Notes under the pieces: generated by a model | Told to the model about the DNA's origin: nothing | Database searches by the model: none | What the model saw: only the letters and a program-made list of their open reading frames with translations | Position numbers and translations under genes: made by a program | Shown here: in pieces, positions 34,079-37,940 of the stretch | Position numbering within the stretch: the stretch's first letter is position 1 | Layout: each line of letters begins with the position of its first letter | NCBI RefSeq assembly: GCF_004403305.1 | Contig: NZ_SOHE01000090.1 | Location: 1-37,940 of the forward strand | DNA from: Cryobacterium frigoriphilum | GTDB lineage: Bacteria > Actinomycetota > Actinomycetes > Actinomycetales > Microbacteriaceae | DNA: 37,940 nt | Reading direction: 5' to 3'

Positions 34079-34914
34079 TCTTGCTTTTGAGGTATTCGCT
34101 GCCGGCGCGTGCGACGGTTCCGAGCCGCGTAGGCCAGCGCGATGAGGCCCAGAACGACGATCGCGGCGATCCCGAATCCCAGATTGGTCACGAGTGAGGA
34201 CATATCGAGTACCCAGGCCTCGGTGGCGAACTGATCTCCGATGGTCAAAACTCCGCCGAGGCTCGCGGTACCGTCGGTGAGGAACAGGAAGACCCCGATC
34301 AGGATTGACAGGATCCCGGATACGATCATCAACCACGAGTTCTCCCATCGTCCGATAGTGAGCATCCGCGGGCGCAGCCAGCGACTCTTTCCCAGTGAAA
34401 GTCGGTCCCACAACAAGGCGAGCACGATCAGCGGCGCTGCCATGCCGAGCGCGTAGATCGCTAAGAGCACTCCCCCGTAGACGGCGTTACTGCCGAGGGC
34501 GGCCACGGTAAGCACCGAGCCGAGGATGGGGCCTGCACACACCCCGGCTACTCCGTAGACAGCGCCGAGGAGGTAGACCGATACCGCCGAGGTCCCTTCT
34601 GCCGCGCTGCCGCGGGTGAAGGCGGGAAAACGTAGTCCAGAAATTTGGATGATACCCATCAACACCACGAGCAATGAGGCGATCCCGACGAAGGCCGTGC
34701 GATTTTGTGTGACAAACACACCAACCGTGCCAGCCAGCACTCCCAGCGGCACCAACGTGGTAATCAGACCCAGATAAAACAATCCGGTACGGGCAAGCAG
34801 CTCGGACGGCTTCGCGAACGCGTAGGCGAAGAACGCAGGAAGGAGCATGACCGAGCAGGGGCTCAGAAGTGTCAGCATCCCGCCAATCAGGGCGCCGGCG
34901 TAGCCAATATCCAT
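34075..34914 (-). CDS. CcdA/DsbD-like membrane thiol electron carrier
   Basis: The 279-residue integral membrane protein has the CcdA pattern: LLSPCSVMLLPAFFAYAF near the N-terminus and YGVAGVCAGPILGSVLTVAA in the middle. Each carries one of the two reactive cysteines, embedded in about six to seven helices. CcdA passes electrons from cytoplasmic thioredoxin to external thiol proteins. The gene starts two bases after the DsbA-like gene stop and overlaps the lipoprotein gene, so all three should be made together. The C-terminal tail is short and basic, as normal for membrane orientation. Confidence 0.88.
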   Translation of the reverse strand: MDIGYAGALIGGMLTLLSPCSVMLLPAFFAYAFAKPSELLARTGLFYLGLITTLVPLGVLAGTVGVFVTQNRTAFVGIASLLVVLMGIIQISGLRFPAFTRGSAAEGTSAVSVYLLGAVYGVAGVCAGPILGSVLTVAALGSNAVYGGVLLAIYALGMAAPLIVLALLWDRLSLGKSRWLRPRMLTIGRWENSWLMIVSGILSILIGVFLFLTDGTASLGGVLTIGDQFATEAWVLDMSSLVTNLGFGIAAIVVLGLIALAYAARNRRTRRQRIPQKQE

Positions 34915-34916
34915 GT

Positions 34917-35669
34917 CTAGCGTCCGGCCTTCGCCAGTTCGCTGTCGATCGTGTCTCGGAACACCTCTACCGGCATCGCGCCGGAGATCGGAGTTTCGTT
35001 CACCACGAACATGGGCGTGCTGGTAATTCCGAGGTACCTCGCCTCGGCCGCGTCAATGTTCACTTTTTCCAAGAGTTCAGCATTGTCCAGGTCGGAGACG
35101 AACTGCTCCAGGTTGGGAACACCAATTTCTGTCGCGATTTCCAAAAGACGTTCCGGGGGCAGTGCCACATGCCCGCGTTCCGGGGCGCCCGCGAAGACGA
35201 CCTCGGCAAACTCCCAGAAGAAACCTTGCTCGCCCGCTGCCCGGGCAGCCACGGCCGCCGCCGTGGATTCCTCACCGAACACCGGCAGGTCCCGCCATTC
35301 GATGCGTACTTGGCCGCTGTCCACATATTCCTCGACGAGGACGGGGAGGGTATCGCGCGCGAAAACCCCACAAAACGGACACCGAAAATCGGCGTATTCG
35401 ACCAAAACGACTGGTGCGTCGACCTCTCCGAGGGCGGTCACCTCGCCATCGACACGTCGGGCCAGATCGAGCGTCTCCTCGCCGCTATTTTCCCTGGATT
35501 GTTCAGCGGGGGCCGAAGTGGCTTCTTGGACGGATTGTTGTGCAACCACTCCGACGGTGACGACTGCGAGAACTGCCGCCGCTCCTATGAGCATCAGGAT
35601 TGTGCGTCGCCGCACCTTGCTTGGTCGGGACGGCCTGTTTTTTGTGGAGTTCTGTTGTGTCGGCACCAT
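34917..35669 (-). CDS. DsbA/thioredoxin-fold membrane-anchored disulfide protein
   Basis: ATG 35669 gives 250 residues; the longer frame to 35777 adds an unlikely N-terminus. A membrane anchor (TILMLIGAAAVLAVVTVGVV, about 23-42) precedes a thioredoxin-fold domain with the active site FRCPFCGVF (Cys97 and Cys100) and the cis-Pro region GITSTPMFVVNE. Proteins of this group form or isomerise disulfides outside the cell. TTGCAA (near 35708) and TAATGT (near 35687) on the minus strand could be the operon promoter. The downstream CcdA gene probably keeps its cysteines reduced or in balance. Confidence 0.88.
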   Translation of the reverse strand: MVPTQQNSTKNRPSRPSKVRRRTILMLIGAAAVLAVVTVGVVAQQSVQEATSAPAEQSRENSGEETLDLARRVDGEVTALGEVDAPVVLVEYADFRCPFCGVFARDTLPVLVEEYVDSGQVRIEWRDLPVFGEESTAAAVAARAAGEQGFFWEFAEVVFAGAPERGHVALPPERLLEIATEIGVPNLEQFVSDLDNAELLEKVNIDAAEARYLGITSTPMFVVNETPISGAMPVEVFRDTIDSELAKAGR

Positions 35670-35768
35670 CCCAAATGTACGCACATTAGGGTAAAAAAGA
35701 CAGTTGCAACCGCCTCTCCGTCCGAGTCTGGGAACATTCCCGGCTTGCTGATTGAAAAGAGTCCACGC

Positions 35769-36044
35769 ATGCTCCAAACAACCACCGCCCCGCCACTAAT
35801 GGCTCTCAAGGCTGACCGCATCGTTGACCTCGCCGGCAAGGGGGATCTCCACCTTGGTGATGCCCGGGCCTGCCGCCGCGTCGTGAACGAAGCGCCTCGG
35901 TTACAACTCCGCTCCGAGGTGTGGGGCAAAGCTCCACAGTCCACGCAACGACGTCAGTACCGCCGCGTACGCGTCGTCGCGGTGGCCTACCTCGGCGTGG
36001 CGGCAGCACTGGTGACCCCGCCACTACTTTCGGTCAATTCATGA
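35769..36044 (+). CDS. Doubtful small frame coupled to the DsrE gene
   Basis: ATG 35769 opens 91 codons ending in an ATGA overlap with the DsrE-like gene, which is why it is listed. The product is basic with one hydrophobic stretch (VAVAYLGVAAALVTPPLL), has no known domain and no good ribosome site. Overlapping frames on the other strand look equally plausible, and the stretch may be decayed sequence. Confidence 0.25.
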   Translation: MLQTTTAPPLMALKADRIVDLAGKGDLHLGDARACRRVVNEAPRLQLRSEVWGKAPQSTQRRQYRRVRVVAVAYLGVAAALVTPPLLSVNS

Positions 36045-36415
36045 ACGCCGTTTACGGGTCGGCGCTCCAGAGCGTTCCGCAACTTCTTCTTCATGTGCTT
36101 GGTTCGGATGAAGCCTCCGTTGCCGCGGGCCTGCAGGTTGTGCGCAACGCCCATCACGGATTCGCCACCGCGAGCACAATTGCCCTCGTGATTCAAGGCC
36201 GAGCCGTCCAGTTTCTCGCGGCCAATTCCGGCCTCGGTGACGAAATCAACACGGCACTTGCTTTGCCGGGCGTGTCGGTGGTGGCATGTGAAAACAGTCT
36301 TCGGTCCGTGGATCTTAGCGTTCACGATCTTGGCATCGGCGTGAGTAGCACTCCTGCTGCCGTCGTCTTCCTGGCCCAGTCTCAACTCGAGGGGTGGGCC
36401 TATGTTCGCATTTGA
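36041..36415 (+). CDS. DsrE-family sulfur-relay-like protein
   Basis: The 124-residue product from ATG 36041 has the DsrE fold pattern: a first strand-helix with LQVVRNAHHGFATASTIALV, then IQGRAVQFLAANSG, LPGVSVVACENSLRS and SSTPAAVVFLAQSQLEGWAY. The single Cys in VVACENSL is at the position of the persulfide-carrying residue in this family. A sulfur-trafficking role fits the rhodanese and CsoR/CstR-type operator nearby, though those are on the opposite strand. The frame extends upstream to 35921, but that part looks non-coding. Confidence 0.8.
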   Translation: MNAVYGSALQSVPQLLLHVLGSDEASVAAGLQVVRNAHHGFATASTIALVIQGRAVQFLAANSGLGDEINTALALPGVSVVACENSLRSVDLSVHDLGIGVSSTPAAVVFLAQSQLEGWAYVRI

Positions 36416-36828
36416 CACGGCGGTCGCAGGGCGCCTAAACGGCGCTTTCCAATTTACGTCCGGTTGACAGCGTCTTGAATATCTTGCAGGTCATCGGTTC
36501 CGCCAGCGAGATGCTCTGACCAATTCAGGCCGACATGAGCGGCCCGACCTACCAGCGAGCGTGCGCCACGCCGACGGCCGCTGGCACGGTTCCGTCCGTC
36601 CGTCCGCAGCTTGCTGGCGCGACGGCGCGGAGTTCGGCACAACTCGCTCGCTGAAGCGCCGGCCCCTCCGAATACTTCACCAAATATCGAATCCTGCCTC
36701 AAGAGGGTGTGCAGGGGGAACCCCGTTGGTCGCGGCCGCCAACCGTAGTCGGGCGTCGTATTCGCAAGGTTCGAGATCAACAAGATCTATAAGTAGTTAG
36801 CGAAGAACTGTGCGACGCCCGAGGGCGG
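36416..36828. other. 413-bp stretch without a supported gene
   Basis: Between the DsrE gene and the small Cys-rich gene only weak frames exist; the longest is 109 codons on minus, 36454-36783. None has a ribosome site, domain or membrane segment. The minus-strand end VGLNWSEHLAGGTDDLQDIQ looks somewhat protein-like, so this may be a worn gene remnant. No repeat or hairpin of note was seen. Confidence 0.4.
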
Positions 36829-36960
36829 TTACGAGTTCGAGCGGGCGGCGCAGGTGCACTGCTGACTCGTGGGGACGTCGGCCATAACCTCATCGACGTG
36901 CATCCCGCAGCCCGTCCAGGTGGTTTTTCCACAATTGTCGCATCGTATGGGACTGCACAT
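36829..36960 (-). CDS. 43-residue Cys-rich metal- or thiol-binding protein
   Basis: This small gene has ATG 36960 behind a perfect AAGGAG site six bases away. The product has six cysteines: CDNCGKTTWTGCG in the middle, a near-terminal CTC, and Cys2. The order C..CGKTTW.GCG.HVD.VMADVP...CTC looks like a conserved small protein I associate loosely with rhodanese or CsoR/CstR loci in actinobacteria. It could bind a metal or carry persulfide sulfur. It is controlled from the palindrome at 36996-37013, 36 bp before its start. Confidence 0.75.
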   Translation of the reverse strand: MCSPIRCDNCGKTTWTGCGMHVDEVMADVPTSQQCTCAARSNS

Positions 36961-36995
36961 AGTGACTCCTTAGATAATTGAGCTGAAGTCTCCAG

Positions 36996-37013
36996 TATAC
37001 CCCATGGGGTATA
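36996..37013 (-). promoter_or_regulatory. CsoR/CstR-type operator palindrome
   Basis: TATACCCCATGGGGTATA is a perfect 18-bp palindrome of the A/T-rich-C4-G4 type bound by CsoR/CstR/RcnR-family repressors that sense copper or persulfide. On the minus strand TATACT (37001-36996) could be the -10 box of the Cys-rich gene, so a bound protein would block the promoter. The repressor gene itself is not in the window. Confidence 0.7.
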
Positions 37014-37037
37014 AGTTCCTAGATAAAAGGGGGAAGC

Positions 37038-37412
37038 TCATTTGTCGACGACGATGGCCAGTCCGGTAGCGGCAGATGCGTCCGTGATGCCGCCAGCATC
37101 GGTCAGCGTGGTGAATCCGAGGTCGGCCATGCGGGTGACGGCTGCAGCCGACCGGTTTCCGGTGGCGCAGTAGATGATGTAGTCCCCGTCGATCGGCAGC
37201 GCCGCGATCAGCGTGTCGAAGTCCGGGGATTGCACGTCAATATTGATGGCGTCGTGCAGGTGTCCACCGACGTACTCTTCTGCGGTGCGCACATCGATGA
37301 TGACGGACCTGGACGTGACAGTGATGGAGGGTGCCGGCGCGGGGCTCGCGCAGGCGGCCATGCTGAGCAGTGCCGCCACGGCGATTGTGATAGCAGCGAG
37401 TGCTGTCTTCAG
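37038..37412 (-). CDS. Rhodanese-domain lipoprotein, probable CTG start
   Basis: The domain contains VIIDVRTAEEYVGGHLHDAI and the active-site loop YCATGNRSAAA, so it is a sulfurtransferase-type rhodanese of one domain. The only ordinary start, GTG 37379, would cut the signal peptide to nine residues before its cysteine. CTG 37412 gives KTALAAITIAVAALLSMAAC, a complete lipoprotein signal, and overlaps the upstream stop as CTGA, the spacing of a coupled gene. No ATG, GTG or TTG lies further upstream in frame. It would be exported and could pass sulfur to external acceptors. The CTG start is inferred from sequence alone. Confidence 0.8.
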   Translation of the reverse strand: MKTALAAITIAVAALLSMAACASPAPAPSITVTSRSVIIDVRTAEEYVGGHLHDAINIDVQSPDFDTLIAALPIDGDYIIYCATGNRSAAAVTRMADLGFTTLTDAGGITDASAATGLAIVVDK

Positions 37413-37844
37413 CGCTGAGTGTCCTGGCTGCTCCGTGAAGTGGGGGCCAGCGTGATCGACTCGGAGGTGACTTTCCGTGAGCGGGGGAACAAGGGCGTGC
37501 AGGTGGCGCAGACCTCACCCTCAGCGGCCTCTGAGGATTCGTGGCGGGTGTTTGCTCGGCGTTCGCTGACCAGTCGTTCGCGAAGGGCCCAGATCAACAG
37601 GGCGCCGGCGGCAGCGATCAGGACCGGGCGAGCAGCACCGATCACGATCGGGTCGAGAGAGCGTATTTCGGTGGTCAGATAGAGCGCAATTAGGCCCAGA
37701 GCCGGCCATCGCGTGTCACAGAGAGTTGCGTCGGCGCCGATAGGCGTGCCGATATAACTGGCAACGATTAAGCCGATCAAGCTCGCTCCGAGGGCAGTGA
37801 CCGCGATTGTCCCCCACAGCGCGATACCAGCGCCGCCCGCACTA
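37409..37844 (-). pseudogene. Membrane-protein gene cut at its 5' end by an IS element
   Basis: The frame is open without a normal start codon right up to the IS5-family end at about 37845, and only IS-derived codons follow before a stop. Visible residues include hydrophobic stretches (GIALWGTIAVTALGASLIGL and PVLIAAAGALLIWALRERLV) and GEVCATC in the tail. The product family is unknown to me. A TTG at 37780 could still give 123 residues. Its stop overlaps the rhodanese start, so loss of its promoter may silence the rhodanese. Confidence 0.65.
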
Positions 37845-37940
37845 GGGCGTGTCTCCTAATGATCCGTGGGGTCGTCTGGCACAGTTGACGCATGTCGCGA
37901 ACTGCCGTTTTATCTGACAGCGAGTGGGCTCGACTCGAGC
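37845..37940 (+). mobile_element. Left end of an IS5-family insertion sequence (partial)
   Basis: GGGCGTGTCTCCTAATGATC from 37846 looks like the terminal inverted repeat of IS5-family (IS427-like) elements, and the transposase start follows 46 bp later. CTAG at 37842-37845 is the kind of target these elements use. The right end lies beyond the window, so the target duplication cannot be checked. Confidence 0.7.
37892..37940 (+). CDS. IS5-family transposase, N-terminal fragment
   Basis: ATG 37892 encodes MSRTAVLSDSEWARLE before the window ends. That is the usual beginning of IS5-family DDE transposases of actinobacteria (S-D-x-E-W-x-x-L-E helix). The rest of the gene is outside the window. 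Confidence 0.75.
   Translation, partial: MSRTAVLSDSEWARLE

Noticed and set aside
36454..36783. A 109-codon minus-strand frame in the gene-poor stretch
   Set aside because: No ribosome site or domain and biased composition; only noted as a possible remnant.
1..37940. CRISPR arrays, tRNA or rRNA genes and attachment-site duplications
   Set aside because: No regularly spaced repeats, cloverleaf-like sequence or rRNA segment were noticed, and no matching direct repeats that would mark integration ends.

Overview
This is a high-GC actinobacterial accessory segment, most likely part of a large conjugative plasmid or plasmid-like element. Replication, partition and type IV secretion genes are all present, while no tRNA, rRNA or obvious housekeeping gene is seen. 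Frequent GGATGC-type codon pairs, GTG/TTG starts, strong AGGAG ribosome sites and ATGA overlaps fit Microbacteriaceae or a close relative; this taxonomic guess is inference only. No relaxase gene is visible, so either it lies outside the window or the element is only partly captured.

Layout. (1) 1-2360: an unidentified gene end, a serine recombinase, and two overlapping unknown genes. (2) 2480-7033: a type III restriction-modification pair (mod then res, minus strand). (3) 7222-12347: plasmid maintenance, with parA and a ribbon-helix-helix parB-like gene, a divergent coiled-coil KfrA-like protein, AT-rich inverted repeats between them, and a primase-polymerase type replication initiator. The initiator's leader carries hairpins and a possible antisense RNA ending in a clear terminator. 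(4) 12470-13176: two small DNA-binding proteins and an operator cluster. (5) 13264-16361: four overlapping genes, an XRE regulator, an ImmA/IrrE metallopeptidase, a 7-TM MAB_1171c-like protein and a membrane-anchored alpha/beta hydrolase. (6) 16573-19686: a SIR2 + HerA anti-phage module with a third overlapping gene encoding a KTSC-domain protein. (7) 19756-30291: a winged-helix regulator, its likely palindromic operator, and a conjugation operon (TcpC/VirB8-like, M23 peptidase, small membrane protein, TrbL/VirB6-like, SCO6880-like, VirB4-like, ParA-like, VirD4-like, DUF4913). (8) 30340-32831: a DUF1016 nuclease, a DUF2384 antitoxin-like protein and a GntR regulator. (9) 32843-37412: thiol and sulfur genes, comprising a DsbA-CcdA-lipoprotein operon, DsrE, a 43-residue Cys-rich protein behind a CsoR/CstR-type palindrome, and a rhodanese lipoprotein. 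(10) 37409-37940: a membrane-protein gene cut off by the left end of an IS5-family element.

Together the genes give the element replication, segregation and transfer, and at least two defence modules (type III RM and SIR2-HerA, plus the DUF1016 nuclease). The best candidates for new biology are the third KTSC gene of SIR2-HerA, the XRE-ImmA-7TM-hydrolase operon, the unknown gene pair next to the type III RM, and the layered RNA control suggested at the replication gene.
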